From positions 1 through 64,000 of the forward strand of contig NZ_QKYK01000014.1 of assembly GCF_003426815.1 (NCBI RefSeq): a DNA stretch of 64,000 nt, read 5' to 3'. The notes under the pieces were generated by a model that worked only from the letters and a program-made list of their open reading frames with translations, had not been told where the DNA came from and searched no databases. Source of the DNA: Desertimonas flava. GTDB lineage: Bacteria; Actinomycetota; Acidimicrobiia; Acidimicrobiales; Ilumatobacteraceae. The first letter of the stretch is position 1. Every line of letters begins with the position of its first letter. Both the position numbers and the translations under genes were made by a program. Below, in pieces: positions 1-10,733 of this stretch.

Positions 1-51
1 CGTCAGCACCATCAACCGGCGAACCCGATCAGGAACACGACTCCGTGCCAT
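1..51 (-). CDS. Partial gene start, possible WYL-type transcriptional regulator
   Basis: Only the first 17 codons are in the window; the gene runs off the left edge on the minus strand. The start ATG (49-51 on the plus strand) is preceded by GGAGG with an 8-nt spacer. The visible protein reads MARSRVPDRVRRLMVLT. Actinobacterial WYL-domain (PafC-like) regulators often begin with a similar xxRVPDRVRRLL stretch before their N-terminal helix-turn-helix, so that family is a guess from a very short piece. It lies 71 nt downstream of the ABC-F gene on the same strand and could be co-transcribed with it. Confidence 0.35.
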   Translation of the reverse strand, partial: MARSRVPDRVRRLMVLT

Positions 52-122
52 CACCAACACCTCCAAGGCTCAAGGTGTTGCACTCACCGCTGGCGGGCAG
101 GCAGGCACCATCTGTTACCCGG

Positions 123-1739
<1,617 letters not shown>

Positions 1740-1761
1740 CCGTCAAGGTTGGCCGCTCGAA

Positions 1762-1789
1762 CGACCGGTTCCAACCGGGTTACCGGTCG
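1762..1789. repeat. 8-bp inverted repeat in the leader of the ABC-F gene
   Basis: The arms CGACCGGT (1762-1769) and ACCGGTCG (1782-1789) are perfectly complementary around a 12-nt loop, 23 nt upstream of the GTG start of the ABC-F gene. It could be an operator or a leader hairpin. There is no U-tract. Confidence 0.4.
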
Positions 1790-1801
1790 CCGTTGTCTCA
1801 T

Positions 1802-1842
1802 CCGAGTGCCGAGGGCCCCGATACTGGTCCCCCGGTACTCGG
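1802..1842 (-). terminator. Imperfect hairpin downstream of the SGNH lipoprotein gene
   Basis: The arms at 1802-1815 and 1829-1842 pair at 12 of 14 positions around a 13-nt loop, 30 nt after the stop of the minus-strand SGNH gene. The position fits a factor-dependent or non-canonical terminator. No T-run follows, which is common in high-GC actinobacteria. Confidence 0.4.
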
Positions 1843-1872
1843 GCGCCCTTCAGTACTCGGATGTGTGAACGG

Positions 1873-3498
1873 TCAGCCGTCGCCACCTTCATCAGGCGGC
1901 GGGGGCGGCGGAGGCGGCGGGTCGGTCGGGTTCGTCGGCGGAGGGTTGGTCTGGGGAGGATTCGTCGGCGGCGGGTTCGTCGCCGGAGGGTTCGTCGCCG
2001 GAGGGTTCGTCGGCTCCGGCTGCGGCTCGGTGGGCTGGGGCGCTTGCGTCTGCGGCGGGTTGGTCGGCTGCGGCCGGGTGTTCTGCGGCGGGTTGGTCCA
2101 CTGCGGTGGGTTGGTGTACGGCGCCTGGCCCGGAAGCGTGGTGCCGGTGCCGCTCGTGGCCGAGTCGTCGGTGAAGTCGGAGCCGAGGCAGTCGCCGGTG
2201 CTGCCATCGGGAGCGTCACCCAGCTCCTCGGCGAGCAGCTCGATCATCCGCGCCCGGCCCGAGTCACTGAGGTGCAGGCCGTCGCCGCCGACGAGGCTCG
2301 GGTCCTCGCTGGTCTCGGTCTCCCAGTCGATCACCCGGATGTTGTCGTGCTCGGCGGCGACCTCGTAGACGATGTCGTTCACCTCGGCCCGGTCGGGCCG
2401 GTACATGGTGACGGTGTAGAGGATGATCGGCATGCCGGGATCGCTGTCGATCAGCTCGTCGACGATGTCGCGCAGGCCGTCCTCGAACACGTCGGGGTTG
2501 GCGCCGTAGTTGTTGCCGAGCATCACCACGGCGACGTCGAAGCCGGCGTCGAGGCGGTCGTCGAGCACGCGCATGCCGAAGTCGATGAACCGTCCCGTCT
2601 CGGCGTTGACCTCGACGGCCCAGCCCGCCGGCTCGAGCTGGCGGCAGGCCTCGCCGCCGTACCGCGACGACGTCGACGCCATGATCGAGTCGCCGATCAT
2701 CAGCACACGGTTGTCGTCGACGAGATCGGCCGTGTCGGCGCCCCCGGCGAAGGTCTCGGGGTCGGCGTCGGCGGCGAACGCCTCCCAGCGGTCACGCGCC
2801 GACGCCAGGGCGTTCGGTCGGGCGGCGTCGGAACCGCCGGTCTCGTCGGTCGCCGTCTCGTCGGTTGCCGCTTCGCTCGCCGCCGACCCCGACACGTCGG
2901 TGCCGGCCGCCTCGGTCCCGGGCGTCGACACCTCGGTGGCGGACGCGCCGGTGTCGGTGGTGGCAGGCGCGCAGTCGGGGGCCGAGGACTCCGGCAACGT
3001 CGACTCCGGCAACGTCGACTCCGGCAACGTCGGCTCGGTCAACGTCGACTCGGTCGATGTCGACTCGGGAACGGATGACTCCGGGACGGTCGACTCCGGG
3101 ACGGTCGACTCGCTGACCGTGGACGCGGGAACGGAGCCCTCGACGGCGCACGGGTCGACGACGACGGCGGTCACCGGGACCGACGACTCGACGGACGATC
3201 CGGCGGCAGTCGGCTCGGCGCCCTCGGTCTCGGCGACCGGCTCGGTGGCCGCGGCCGTGTCCGGCGCCTCGGTGTCGCCGGGCGGCAGTGTCCCGCCGGG
3301 CAGCTCCACGACGGCCGGCGCCGCTGCTGCGGCGCCGGAGGCCACGGCGCCGCTGGTGTCAGGCAGGTTGCCGACGTTGGCGACGGTGGGGCTGGCCTCG
3401 ACCGTCGAGCCTGGGTCGTCGTTGCCGCAACCGGCGACGACGACCCCGGCCGTGAGGACGAGCGCGGCGAAGGAGGGAAGGCGTCGAAGTCGTATCAT
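1873..3498 (-). CDS. Secreted SGNH-hydrolase lipoprotein with low-complexity repeats
   Basis: The 541-residue protein begins with a lipoprotein signal peptide: basic MIRLRR, a hydrophobic stretch, then VVVAGC with the lipidated Cys at residue 24. Residues about 25-220 are a Thr/Ser/Glu/Pro-rich spacer with ESTVP/ESTLP pentapeptide repeats. The SGNH/GDSL fold follows: block I IGDSIMAS (Ser near 270), block III LGNNYG, and block V GDGLHLS supplying the Asp-His pair. The last 80 residues are Pro-rich TNPP repeats ending in a run of nine prolines. The domain suggests an esterase or acetyl-transfer role on cell-wall or surface polysaccharide, with the disordered arms spanning the wall. The substrate cannot be told. 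Confidence 0.8.
   Translation of the reverse strand: MIRLRRLPSFAALVLTAGVVVAGCGNDDPGSTVEASPTVANVGNLPDTSGAVASGAAAAAPAVVELPGGTLPPGDTEAPDTAAATEPVAETEGAEPTAAGSSVESSVPVTAVVVDPCAVEGSVPASTVSESTVPESTVPESSVPESTSTESTLTEPTLPESTLPESTLPESSAPDCAPATTDTGASATEVSTPGTEAAGTDVSGSAASEAATDETATDETGGSDAARPNALASARDRWEAFAADADPETFAGGADTADLVDDNRVLMIGDSIMASTSSRYGGEACRQLEPAGWAVEVNAETGRFIDFGMRVLDDRLDAGFDVAVVMLGNNYGANPDVFEDGLRDIVDELIDSDPGMPIILYTVTMYRPDRAEVNDIVYEVAAEHDNIRVIDWETETSEDPSLVGGDGLHLSDSGRARMIELLAEELGDAPDGSTGDCLGSDFTDDSATSGTGTTLPGQAPYTNPPQWTNPPQNTRPQPTNPPQTQAPQPTEPQPEPTNPPATNPPATNPPPTNPPQTNPPPTNPTDPPPPPPPPPDEGGDG
1876..2125. repeat. TNPP-type proline-rich coding repeats
   Basis: The 3' end of the SGNH gene is built of short in-frame units encoding TNPPA, TNPPP and TNPPQ, followed by a polyproline run near 1893-1919. 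The units are non-identical at the DNA level, so this is an old or purified repeat tract. Confidence 0.75.
2986..3114. repeat. 15-bp tandem coding repeats (ESTxP pentapeptides)
   Basis: On the plus strand the unit GACTCCGGCAACGTC occurs three times in a row near 2990-3030, followed by variants GACTCGGTCAACGTC and GACTCCGGGACGGTC. On the minus strand these encode ESTLP/ESTVP pentapeptides in the spacer after the lipid anchor. Because the unit is a multiple of three, copy-number change would lengthen or shorten the spacer without breaking the frame. Confidence 0.8.
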
Positions 3499-3543
3499 GG
3501 CGGATCGCCGACGAACCTAGCGTTCCGCCTCCGTGCTGTGTCG

Positions 3544-3912
3544 TCAGTTCTGACGCTGGGCCAGCAGATCGCGGATCTGGCTGAGCAGTGACAGCTCGGT
3601 CTCCGCGGTCACTTCCTCCTCGGGCTTGGCCACGTACTTGTTGTAGGCCTTGACGATGAGGAACAGGAAGAAGGCGACGAGGACGAACTTGATCAACGCG
3701 TCGATGACCAGCCCGATCGAGATGCGGGCGTCGCCGATGTCGAAGCCGATCTCGGTGAAGTTCGACTTGCCGAAGATGGCGGCGATGATGGGGTTGATCA
3801 CCCCGTCGAGGACGGCGTTGACGATCTCTTGGAAGTAGAGGGCCATCACCAAGCCGACGGCGATGGTGATGACGTTGCCCTTGTTGATGAAGTCCTTGAA
3901 CTCCTGGAGCAT
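3544..3912 (-). CDS. mscL: Large-conductance mechanosensitive channel MscL
   Basis: The 122-residue protein matches MscL along its length: N-terminal amphipathic MLQEFKDFINKGNVI, TM1 with the VGLVMALYFQEIV pore region, a periplasmic loop, TM2 IKFVLVAFFLFLIVKAYN, and a charged C-terminal helix ending LLSQIRDLLAQRQN. It forms a homopentamer that opens under membrane tension and releases solutes in osmotic downshock. ATG at 3912 is preceded by AGGAGG (3920-3925) at 7 nt, which decides this start over a longer in-frame option 26 codons upstream. The gene appears to be monocistronic. Confidence 0.97.
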   Translation of the reverse strand: MLQEFKDFINKGNVITIAVGLVMALYFQEIVNAVLDGVINPIIAAIFGKSNFTEIGFDIGDARISIGLVIDALIKFVLVAFFLFLIVKAYNKYVAKPEEEVTAETELSLLSQIRDLLAQRQN

Positions 3913-4029
3913 GACCGGTCCTCCTTGTCTGGCGCAGGATGGCGCAGCACGTGGACCCGGAAGCCTCCGGGCCGAGATCCAGTGAATCACACCGCCGGTG
4001 ACCCACTCGCGGATCTGGCGCCCCTGCGG

Positions 4030-5319
4030 CTACCCGTCGGCGGGCACCGGAATGGGCCGGACGTGACCGACGTCGACGTCCTCGAAGCGGTCGATGTCGC
4101 GCAACGCCGGGAACGCCACGGACCACACCGCCACGACGCCCATCGTGACCACACCGCCCAGCACGACGGCGGGGCCGACGCCGAGGAGCGAGCTGGCGAC
4201 GCCGCTCTCGAACGCGCCCACCTCGTTGGACGCACCCACGAAGACGTTCTCCACCGCCGACACCCGGCCGCGCATGTCGTCCGGTGTCGCCAGCGGGACG
4301 ATCGTCGTGCGGATGAAGACGCTGATGGCGTCGGCACCGGCGAGCACGACGAGGGCGAGGAAGGCGATCGCGTAGTTGCGCGTGAGCCCGAGCACCACCG
4401 TCGCGGCACCGAACACGGCGACGACGATCAGCAGGGCGCGGCCGACGCGCCGGCGGATCGGGCGGATCGCCATGGCGGCGGCAAACACCACGGCGCCGAT
4501 CCCGGGCGCGGCGCGCAGCCAGCCGTAACCGACGTTGCCGGCGCCGAGGCGGTCCTCGGCGATCGCCGGCAACAGGGCGACGGCACCACCGAACAGCACG
4601 GCGAACATGTCGAGGGCGATGGCGCCGAAGAGCACCGGCCGTCCGCGGATGAAACGCAGCCCCTCGAGGGCGTGGTGGAACGACGGCTGGACGTCGGCCG
4701 ACGTCCGGATCTGCGGACGGCGAGTTCGGACCGTGCCGATCGTGATCGCGGCGAGGAGGAAGAAGGCGGCCGCCGCCCCGTAGGGCAGGGCCGGCGACAC
4801 GTCGTACAGCAGCCCGCTGCTCGCCGGGCCGGCGATGAGCCCGATCTGCCAGGTGGCCGCGTACACCGCCATCACACGGGCGAGACCGCCGTCGGGGGCG
4901 ACGAGGGGCGGGATCGCCCGGTTGGACGGCGACACGAACGCCCTGGCCGTGCCGAAGACGGCGGCGATGAGGAACATCGGCCCCGCGCTCGTCGGATCGG
5001 TGAGGGCATAGAGGACGAAGGCGATCGCCGTGATCGCCTCGACCGACAAGCCGATGGCCGCCACGCGGCGCCGATCGAAGCGGTCGGCGACCGAGCCGGT
5101 GACCGGCAGCAGGAGGAACGCCGGGGCGAACTCGACGAGGCCGAGCATGCCGAGGAGGAACTCGCTGTCGGTGATGTCGTAGACGTGCTTGCCGAGAGCG
5201 GCGGCCTGGAGGAACATCGCCACTCCCGACATCGTCGACCCGAGCAGGTAGCGGCCGGCCGAGCGGTCCCGCAGAACGTCGAGCGCCGACGGCGGTCGGG
5301 CGGGTGGCGCGGGCGGCAT
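4030..5319 (-). CDS. MFS transporter, drug or siderophore exporter type
   Basis: The 429-residue protein has about twelve hydrophobic segments and the MFS loop motif GSVADRFDRRR after TM2. The N-terminal segment and overall pattern resemble EntS/MFS_3 proteins, which expel siderophores or toxic compounds in exchange for protons. Residues RARAFVSPSNRAIPPLV-like in the TM4-TM5 region fit that group. It ends with a short cytoplasmic tail. It lies 48 nt downstream of ureD on the same strand but is probably a separate function. The substrate is unknown. Confidence 0.85.
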   Translation of the reverse strand: MPPAPPARPPSALDVLRDRSAGRYLLGSTMSGVAMFLQAAALGKHVYDITDSEFLLGMLGLVEFAPAFLLLPVTGSVADRFDRRRVAAIGLSVEAITAIAFVLYALTDPTSAGPMFLIAAVFGTARAFVSPSNRAIPPLVAPDGGLARVMAVYAATWQIGLIAGPASSGLLYDVSPALPYGAAAAFFLLAAITIGTVRTRRPQIRTSADVQPSFHHALEGLRFIRGRPVLFGAIALDMFAVLFGGAVALLPAIAEDRLGAGNVGYGWLRAAPGIGAVVFAAAMAIRPIRRRVGRALLIVVAVFGAATVVLGLTRNYAIAFLALVVLAGADAISVFIRTTIVPLATPDDMRGRVSAVENVFVGASNEVGAFESGVASSLLGVGPAVVLGGVVTMGVVAVWSVAFPALRDIDRFEDVDVGHVRPIPVPADG

Positions 5320-5367
5320 CGGCGACGAGCGTACGGCGCCACCGCTCGACGCCCGCCATCCGTTGTG

Positions 5368-6093
5368 TCAGCCCTTGCGGGTGGCGGCCTCCGCCCGATC
5401 CAGCGCGGCACGGACTCCGGCCAGGTTGCGGCCAAGGACCGTCCACGCGCCGGCGTCCGGCGCCAGCGGATGGCAGGCCCAGGCGACCAGACCGTCGGTT
5501 CCCGCCGCGGCAGCGCCGGCCTGCTCACCGACCCGCACCGCCCCGGCGATGACGCGGTGGTCACCGAACGACGCGTCATCGATCCCGGCGTTACCGCCGA
5601 TCGCGACCTCGTTGCGGAGCAACGGCCGGCCCGCCCGGTCCACGTCGAGGCGCTGTCGCATCGCCCCGGACCGTTCGCCCGATCGGCCCCGCACCATGAC
5701 GTCGCACCAGCGCAGCCGCGAGGACTCGTCGGCCAGCGCGATCGAGGACCGTGCGTGGTGGCGGCAGCCGGTGACGGCCACCGTCGGCTGGGGGGCCCAG
5801 TCGAGGGCGGCTCCCGGTCCCACGGTGACGCTGACGTCGAGGGTCGACTCGTCCCCGCTCACGCCCGGATAGGCCAACGAGGCGGCAACGCTGCGGACGA
5901 CGAGCGACGCGCCGGCGCCGACCACCACGTCGAGGGCGAGCCGGTCCCCACCCAGCGGGGCGGCGGCGCTGCCGACGATCGAGATCTCGGCGGGCCCGGT
6001 CCGCCGCAGCGTCAGCGGCGGCTCGGAGCGCAGCTCGGCGACGCGCAGCCGCCCCGCGATCGACTCGACGACGATGCGGGATCGGGCCTCCAT
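5368..6093 (-). CDS. ureD: Urease accessory protein UreD (UreH)
   Basis: The 241-residue protein fits UreD, the scaffold that binds apo-urease and forms the nickel tunnel with UreF and UreG. Family-like features include the N-terminal RLRVAELRSEPPLTLRRTGPA strand region and an LVVRSVAASLAYPG-type segment. ATG at 6093 places the gene 22 nt after the ureG stop. Longer in-frame starts would overlap ureG and add a Ser/Thr-rich tail with no homology, so they were set aside. It is the last gene of the urea operon. Confidence 0.9.
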   Translation of the reverse strand: MEARSRIVVESIAGRLRVAELRSEPPLTLRRTGPAEISIVGSAAAPLGGDRLALDVVVGAGASLVVRSVAASLAYPGVSGDESTLDVSVTVGPGAALDWAPQPTVAVTGCRHHARSSIALADESSRLRWCDVMVRGRSGERSGAMRQRLDVDRAGRPLLRNEVAIGGNAGIDDASFGDHRVIAGAVRVGEQAGAAAAGTDGLVAWACHPLAPDAGAWTVLGRNLAGVRAALDRAEAATRKG

Positions 6094-6115
6094 CGACGAC
6101 GCGCTCCCCTGCCGC

Positions 6116-6835
6116 TCAGCGGGCCAGGGAACCGGCACCGTCGTGGTCGCGATGCTCGTGGTCGTCGTGCTCGTACTCGTGGGCATCGGCGGGCCACGAG
6201 CGCAGGCGGCTGCGGATGAAGGCCGCCACAGCGGCGGCGTCGGGCTGGTCGCGCAGGGACGTGATGACGAACGGGAGCTGGCCGCGCTTGGCCGCGGCGT
6301 CGGCGGCCATCACTTCGAGGTCGGCCCCGACGTGCGGCGCGAGGTCGCTCTTGTTGATCACCAACAGGTCGGAGGTCTCGATGCCGGGGCCGCCCTTGCG
6401 CGGCACCTTGTCGCCGCCGGCGACGTCGATGACGAAGATCTGCACGTCGACGAGCGCCCGGCTGAAGCACGCCGTGAGGTTGTCACCACCGGACTCGACG
6501 AGCACGACGTCGGGCGAGAACCGCCGCTCGAGCTCCTCGACGACCTCGACATTCTCACTGATGTCGTCGCGGATCGCCGTGTGCGGGCAGCAGCCGGTCT
6601 GCACGGCGACGATGCGCTCGGGTTCGAGCACGGCGCGCCGGTGGAGGATCTCGGCGTCCTCGCGCGTGAAGATGTCGTTCGTCACCACGACCACGTCGAG
6701 GTCGGAGAGCGCCCGGCACAGGCAGGCGACGAGCTCGGTCTTGCCGCTGCCGACCGGACCGGCGATGCCGACCCGCAAGGCGGCACCCTCCGGCGGGTGC
6801 CGGTGGGGGTGGTCTGGTCCGTGATGCGCTCCCAT
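6116..6835 (-). CDS. ureG: Urease accessory GTPase UreG with His-rich ends
   Basis: The 239-residue SIMIBI-class GTPase has P-loop GPVGSGKT (26-33), the CPH nickel-binding motif within [12 protein letters not shown], and the guanine-recognition motif NKSD. UreG dimers bind Ni and GTP and deliver nickel to urease through UreF/UreD. The N-terminus ([15 protein letters not shown]) holds five histidines in 13 residues and the C-terminus ([14 protein letters not shown]) adds five more. With no ureE in the locus, the two tails may store or hand over nickel; that is inference. ATG at 6835 is used. Confidence 0.95.
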   Translation of the reverse strand: MGAHHGPDHPHRHPPEGAALRVGIAGPVGSGKTELVACLCRALSDLDVVVVTNDIFTREDAEILHRRAVLEPERIVAVQTGCCPHTAIRDDISENVEVVEELERRFSPDVVLVESGGDNLTACFSRALVDVQIFVIDVAGGDKVPRKGGPGIETSDLLVINKSDLAPHVGADLEVMAADAAAKRGQLPFVITSLRDQPDAAAVAAFIRSRLRSWPADAHEYEHDDHEHRDHDGAGSLAR

Positions 6836-6864
6836 GGTGTTTCTCTTTCTGCTGCTCTGTGCGT

Positions 6865-7545
6865 TCAGGTGGCGAAGTGCCGCGTCTCCCACGCGGCGTG
6901 GGCGGTCGCGGCGATGTCGACCATTGGCGACGACGACGCCGGCAGGCCGGTCAGCGGACCGCGGGCGGCGGCGACGGCGTCGGCGGCCAGGGCGGCCGAC
7001 AGCGGGGCGAGGCGGGCGACGATCGCCGCCACACCCACGGGGTCGAGTCCGAGCAGGCGCACGCCGGCCTGGGCCGGCGTCGTGGCCGCGTGATGCAGGG
7101 CGAGGGCGGCGATCTGGTCCGCCGAGGCGCCGATCACCGAGCCGGCACAGCCGATCGCCACGCTCTGGTGGGCGCCGTCGGGGCACGCCTCGGCGAGCGT
7201 GACGAACACGGCGTCCGGCCAGCAGCGTCCGGAGGCCCGGGCGAGCTGGCGGCCCAGTCGCCGCGACGAGCGCCGCAGCGCGGGCACGAGGATGCGGGCG
7301 TCGGCCTCCGCGTCCACGGCGCGGAGCGCGTCGAGGTCGAGCGGACCGGTCAGCGTGGCGGCGGCGATCGCCGCGTCGACGAGCCCCACCGTGGCCAGGC
7401 GCGCCGCCACGAACGCCTCGAGCGATGCCTCGTCGGTCACCCGCCCGTCGGCGATCGCCGCCTCGACCCCCGCCGAGTGCGCGTGCCCGCCCGCGGGGAA
7501 CCTCCCGTCGCCCAGCAACAGCAAACCCAGCAGCGAGTCAATCAC
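6865..7545 (-). CDS. ureF: Urease accessory protein UreF
   Basis: The 226-residue helical protein matches UreF. It opens with [22 protein letters not shown], equivalent to the family's LLQLaDsaFPtGgfaHS motif, and has the [17 protein letters not shown] helix near the middle. UreF bridges UreD and UreG and gates GTP hydrolysis during nickel insertion. The start is GTG at 7545, with GGAG about 7 nt upstream. It is separated from ureC by a 138-nt spacer, the longest gap in the operon. Confidence 0.93.
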   Translation of the reverse strand: MIDSLLGLLLLGDGRFPAGGHAHSAGVEAAIADGRVTDEASLEAFVAARLATVGLVDAAIAAATLTGPLDLDALRAVDAEADARILVPALRRSSRRLGRQLARASGRCWPDAVFVTLAEACPDGAHQSVAIGCAGSVIGASADQIAALALHHAATTPAQAGVRLLGLDPVGVAAIVARLAPLSAALAADAVAAARGPLTGLPASSSPMVDIAATAHAAWETRHFAT

Positions 7546-7683
7546 GACGAGACTCCGGAGGACAGCGAGCGAAGCGAGCGTCCCGAGGTTCGAACGGGTA
7601 GGCGCCCGGAGCGCCAGCGGAGGGTGCCGGCGCGCCGGCCTGCGTGGCCACTGAGCCTCGGCGACCCGCCTGTAGGGAACGCA
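7546..7683. other. 138-nt spacer between ureC and ureF
   Basis: The only long gap in an otherwise overlapping operon. It holds a 14-bp perfect palindrome GCCGGCGCGCCGGC (7626-7639) and a near-palindromic AGCGAGCGAAGCGAGCG (around 7567-7583). Both could form hairpins in the transcript and reduce ureFGD expression relative to ureABC. No open reading frame in it looks real. Confidence 0.45.
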
Positions 7684-9390
7684 TCAGAAGAGGAAATAGC
7701 GCTGGGCCATGGGGAGCTCGGTGGCCGGGGCTTCGGTGACGAGCTCGCCGTCGATGGTGACGGCGAACGTGTCGGGGGCGACGCGCACGTCGGGGCGGGC
7801 GTCGTTGTTGGGCAGGTCGTCCTTGGTGAGCCGGCGGCAGTCGGTCACGGCGACCGCTCGCTTGGCGAGGCCGAGCCGGTCGAGGCTGCCGTCGTCGACG
7901 GCGAGCGGGGCGACGAAGTTCACGCTGGTGGCCGCCGCGGCACGCGGCGCGGCACCGAACATCGGCCGCGGGTACACGGGCTGGGGCGTGGGGATCGAGG
8001 CGTTGGCGTCGCCCATCTGGGCCCAGGCGATGAAGCCGCCCTTGAGCACCACGTGCGGCCGCACACCGAAGAACGCCGGCTCCCACAGGACGAGGTCGGC
8101 CAGCTTGCCCACCTCGACCGAACCGATCTCGTGGTCGAGTCCGTGGGCCACGGCCGGGCAGATCGTGTACTTGGCGACGTAACGCCGGGCCCGGTGGTTG
8201 TCGGCCGGCCCGTCGCCGGGCAGCGAGCCACGCCGCACCTTCATCACGTGGGCGGTCTGCCACGTGCGGATGACGATCTCGCCGACACGGCCCATCGCCT
8301 GGCTGTCGGAGCCGATCATCGAGATCGCCCCCATGTCGTGGAGGATGTCCTCGGCGGCGATGGTGGACGGGCGAATGCGGCTCTCGGCGAACGCCAGGTC
8401 CTCGGCGATCTGCGGGTTGAGATGGTGACAGACCATCAGCATGTCGAGGTGCTCGTCGAGCGTGTTCACCGTGTGCGGGCGCGTCGGGTTGGTGGACGAC
8501 GGCAGCACGTTGGGGTGCGAGCAGACCGTGATGATGTCGGGAGCGTGGCCGCCGCCCGCCCCCTCGGTGTGGTACGTGTGGATCGTCCGCCCGGCGATGG
8601 CGGCGAGCGTCGATTCCACGTAGCCGGCCTCGTTGAGCGTGTCGGTGTGGATCGACACCTGCACGCCCTGCTCGTCGGCGATGCGGAGGCAGGCGTCGAT
8701 CGCCGCCGGCGTGGTGCCCCAGTCCTCGTGGAGCTTGAACCCCGACGCGCCGGCGGCGAGTTGCTCGCGCAGGCCGTCGAGCGACGTCGTGTTGCCCTTG
8801 CCGAGCAGGGCGACGTTGACGGGCTGGCCGTCGAGCGCCTCGAACATGCGGGCGAGGTTCCACGCACCGGGGGTGAGGCTGGTGGCCTTGGTGCCCTCGG
8901 CCGGGCCCGTGCCCCCGCCGATGAGGGTGGTGGTACCGGCGGCGAGCGCCTCGTCGATCTGCTGCGGGGCGATGAAGTGCACGTGGCTGTCGATGGCGCC
9001 GGCGGTGACGATGCGCCCGTTGCCGGCGAGCACCTCGGTGGACGGGCCGATCACCAGGGCCGGGTCGACGCCGTCCATCGTGTCGGGATTGCCGGCCTTG
9101 CCGATGCCGACGATGCGCCCGTCCCGGATGCCGATGTCGGCCTTGACGACGCCCCAGTGGTCGAGGATCACGGCGCCCGTGATGACCAGGTCGGGGCTGC
9201 CCTCGGCCCTCGTGGCGCGGCCTTGACCCATCGATTCGCGGATGACCTTGCCGCCGCCGAAGACCGCCTCGTCGCCGACGCCCGCCAGATCGCGCTCGAC
9301 CTCGACGAGCAGGTCGGTGTCGGCGAGGCGGATGCGGTCGCCTGCGGTGGGCCCGAACAGGGCGGCGTAGCGGGCGCGTTCGATCCTCAT
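7684..9390 (-). CDS. ureC: Urease subunit alpha UreC
   Basis: The 568-residue catalytic subunit has the usual length. It hydrolyses urea to ammonia and carbamate at a dinuclear nickel centre. Visible elements are the metal-binding HVHF after GAIDS, the carbamylated lysine in [11 protein letters not shown] (K219), [22 protein letters not shown], and the mobile-flap histidines in MVCHHLN (H322/H323). It begins with the canonical [21 protein letters not shown] at 9390 overlaps the ureB stop by 4 nt. It is encoded separately from UreA and UreB, the usual bacterial arrangement. Confidence 0.98.
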   Translation of the reverse strand: MRIERARYAALFGPTAGDRIRLADTDLLVEVERDLAGVGDEAVFGGGKVIRESMGQGRATRAEGSPDLVITGAVILDHWGVVKADIGIRDGRIVGIGKAGNPDTMDGVDPALVIGPSTEVLAGNGRIVTAGAIDSHVHFIAPQQIDEALAAGTTTLIGGGTGPAEGTKATSLTPGAWNLARMFEALDGQPVNVALLGKGNTTSLDGLREQLAAGASGFKLHEDWGTTPAAIDACLRIADEQGVQVSIHTDTLNEAGYVESTLAAIAGRTIHTYHTEGAGGGHAPDIITVCSHPNVLPSSTNPTRPHTVNTLDEHLDMLMVCHHLNPQIAEDLAFAESRIRPSTIAAEDILHDMGAISMIGSDSQAMGRVGEIVIRTWQTAHVMKVRRGSLPGDGPADNHRARRYVAKYTICPAVAHGLDHEIGSVEVGKLADLVLWEPAFFGVRPHVVLKGGFIAWAQMGDANASIPTPQPVYPRPMFGAAPRAAAATSVNFVAPLAVDDGSLDRLGLAKRAVAVTDCRRLTKDDLPNNDARPDVRVAPDTFAVTIDGELVTEAPATELPMAQRYFLF

Positions 9391-9713
9391 CGGCCGGCCG
9401 CTGGAGAGTCGAGCGGACCCGCGGTCTCGCCCCGAAGTCCCGGCACGATGCGGTCGCCGGCGATGGCGACGAGTGTGACCGTCTGGTCGATGCCGGGCTC
9501 GAAGCGCACCGACGTGCCGGCCGGGATGGCGAGCCGGAACCCGCGCGCCGCGGCACGGTCGAACCTGAGCGACGGGTTGGTCTCGGCGAAGTGAAAGTGC
9601 GACCCCACCTGGATCGGCCGGTCCCCCGCGTTGACGACCTCCACCTCGACCATCTCCCGCCCGCCGAACAACTCGACGTCCCCCTCCCCGAACAAGATCT
9701 CCCCTGGCTTCAT
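9387..9713 (-). CDS. ureB: Urease subunit beta UreB
   Basis: The 108-residue protein has the UreB opening [20 protein letters not shown] and the core [19 protein letters not shown], which is strongly conserved in the family. It is a structural subunit packing against UreC in the (UreABC)3 urease. It overlaps ureA and ureC by 4 nt each, so the three subunits are translationally coupled. Confidence 0.97.
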   Translation of the reverse strand: MKPGEILFGEGDVELFGGREMVEVEVVNAGDRPIQVGSHFHFAETNPSLRFDRAAARGFRLAIPAGTSVRFEPGIDQTVTLVAIAGDRIVPGLRGETAGPLDSPAAGR

Positions 9714-10012
9714 TGAATCGGCTCGTGGATGGTGACGAGCTTGGTGCCGTCGGGGAACGTGGCTTCCACCTGGACCTCGGGGAGCAGTTCGGGGACGCCG
9801 TCCATCACGTCGTCGCGGGTGAGGACGTGCCGGCCGGCCGCCATCAGGTCGGCGACGGTGCGGCCGTCACGGGCGCCTTCCAGCACGAACGAGCTGATGA
9901 GCGCCGTCGCTTCGGGCAGGTTGAGCACGGCGCCACGCGCCTTGCGGTCGCGTGCGACCATGGCGGCGAGCGAGACCATCAACCGCTCCTGTTCGCGGGC
10001 TGTCAGCCTCAT
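9710..10012 (-). CDS. ureA: Urease subunit gamma UreA
   Basis: The 100-residue protein matches UreA end to end: [20 protein letters not shown] at the start, [21 protein letters not shown], and the [20 protein letters not shown] and [18 protein letters not shown] motifs. It forms the trimer core of urease. It lies 10 nt after urtE on the same strand, directly linking urea import to hydrolysis. Confidence 0.97.
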   Translation of the reverse strand: MRLTAREQERLMVSLAAMVARDRKARGAVLNLPEATALISSFVLEGARDGRTVADLMAAGRHVLTRDDVMDGVPELLPEVQVEATFPDGTKLVTIHEPIQ

Positions 10013-10022
10013 CGCGACGCAC

Positions 10023-10733
10023 TCATATGGCGAGGAGGCCGGTCAGGGCCTCGGCGTCCGCATCGGCGGTGGAGCCGGCGGCCACGATGGTCCCGCCCTC
10101 CATCACGGCGTAGTCGTCGGCGAGTCGCATGGCGAACTCAACGTACTGCTCGACGAGCACGATCGTCATGCCCGTCGTGGCGTGCAGGCGGGCGATGGCG
10201 TCCTCGATCTCCATGATGATCGACGGCTGGATGCCCTCGGTGGGCTCGTCGAGGATGAGCAGGCCAGGGCGCGTCGTCAGGGTGCGGGCGATGGCCAGCT
10301 GTTGCGCCTGGCCGCCGCTGAGGAGGCCGGCCGGCCGGCCGAGGAGCCGCCGGAGGGCGGGGAAGATCTCGAGCACCTCGTCGACGCGCTCGTCGACGCT
10401 CCCGCCGGCCCGGCTGCCCGCCGCCTTGGCAACGACCTCGAGGTTCTGCCGGGCCGTGAGGTGCGGGAACACCGGATGGCCCTGGGGCACGTAGCCGATG
10501 CCGGCGCGGGCCCGCTTGAACGGTGACATCCGGCCGATCTCGGTGCCGTCGAGGCGCACCTGACCGGAGCGTATGGGCAGCAGCCCGGTGACGGCGTTGA
10601 GCAGCGTGGTCTTGCCGACGCCGTTGCGACCCATGACGCACACGAGGGCGCCGCTCGGCACGTGGAGATCCACGCCGAACAGCACCTGGGTGCGTCCGTA
10701 GGCGACGGTGAGGCCGTCGATCTCCAGCTTCAC
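10023..10733 (-). CDS. urtE: Urea ABC transporter ATPase UrtE
   Basis: The 236-residue LivF-type nucleotide-binding protein has Walker [10 protein letters not shown], signature [14 protein letters not shown], Walker [17 protein letters not shown], and the [14 protein letters not shown] switch region. The EGIQPSII stretch is characteristic of UrtE rather than of amino-acid LivF. It energises urea uptake together with UrtD. The start is GTG at 10733, overlapping the urtD stop as GTGA. Confidence 0.95.
   Translation of the reverse strand: MKLEIDGLTVAYGRTQVLFGVDLHVPSGALVCVMGRNGVGKTTLLNAVTGLLPIRSGQVRLDGTEIGRMSPFKRARAGIGYVPQGHPVFPHLTARQNLEVVAKAAGSRAGGSVDERVDEVLEIFPALRRLLGRPAGLLSGGQAQQLAIARTLTTRPGLLILDEPTEGIQPSIIMEIEDAIARLHATTGMTIVLVEQYVEFAMRLADDYAVMEGGTIVAAGSTADADAEALTGLLAI

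Noticed and set aside
2986-3114. CRISPR-like short repeats
   Set aside because: The units are directly adjacent, in frame and encode pentapeptides; there are no spacers.
6859-9594. A 911-codon plus-strand frame across ureFC
   Set aside because: It is the antisense shadow of ureF and ureC, with biased composition and no domain.
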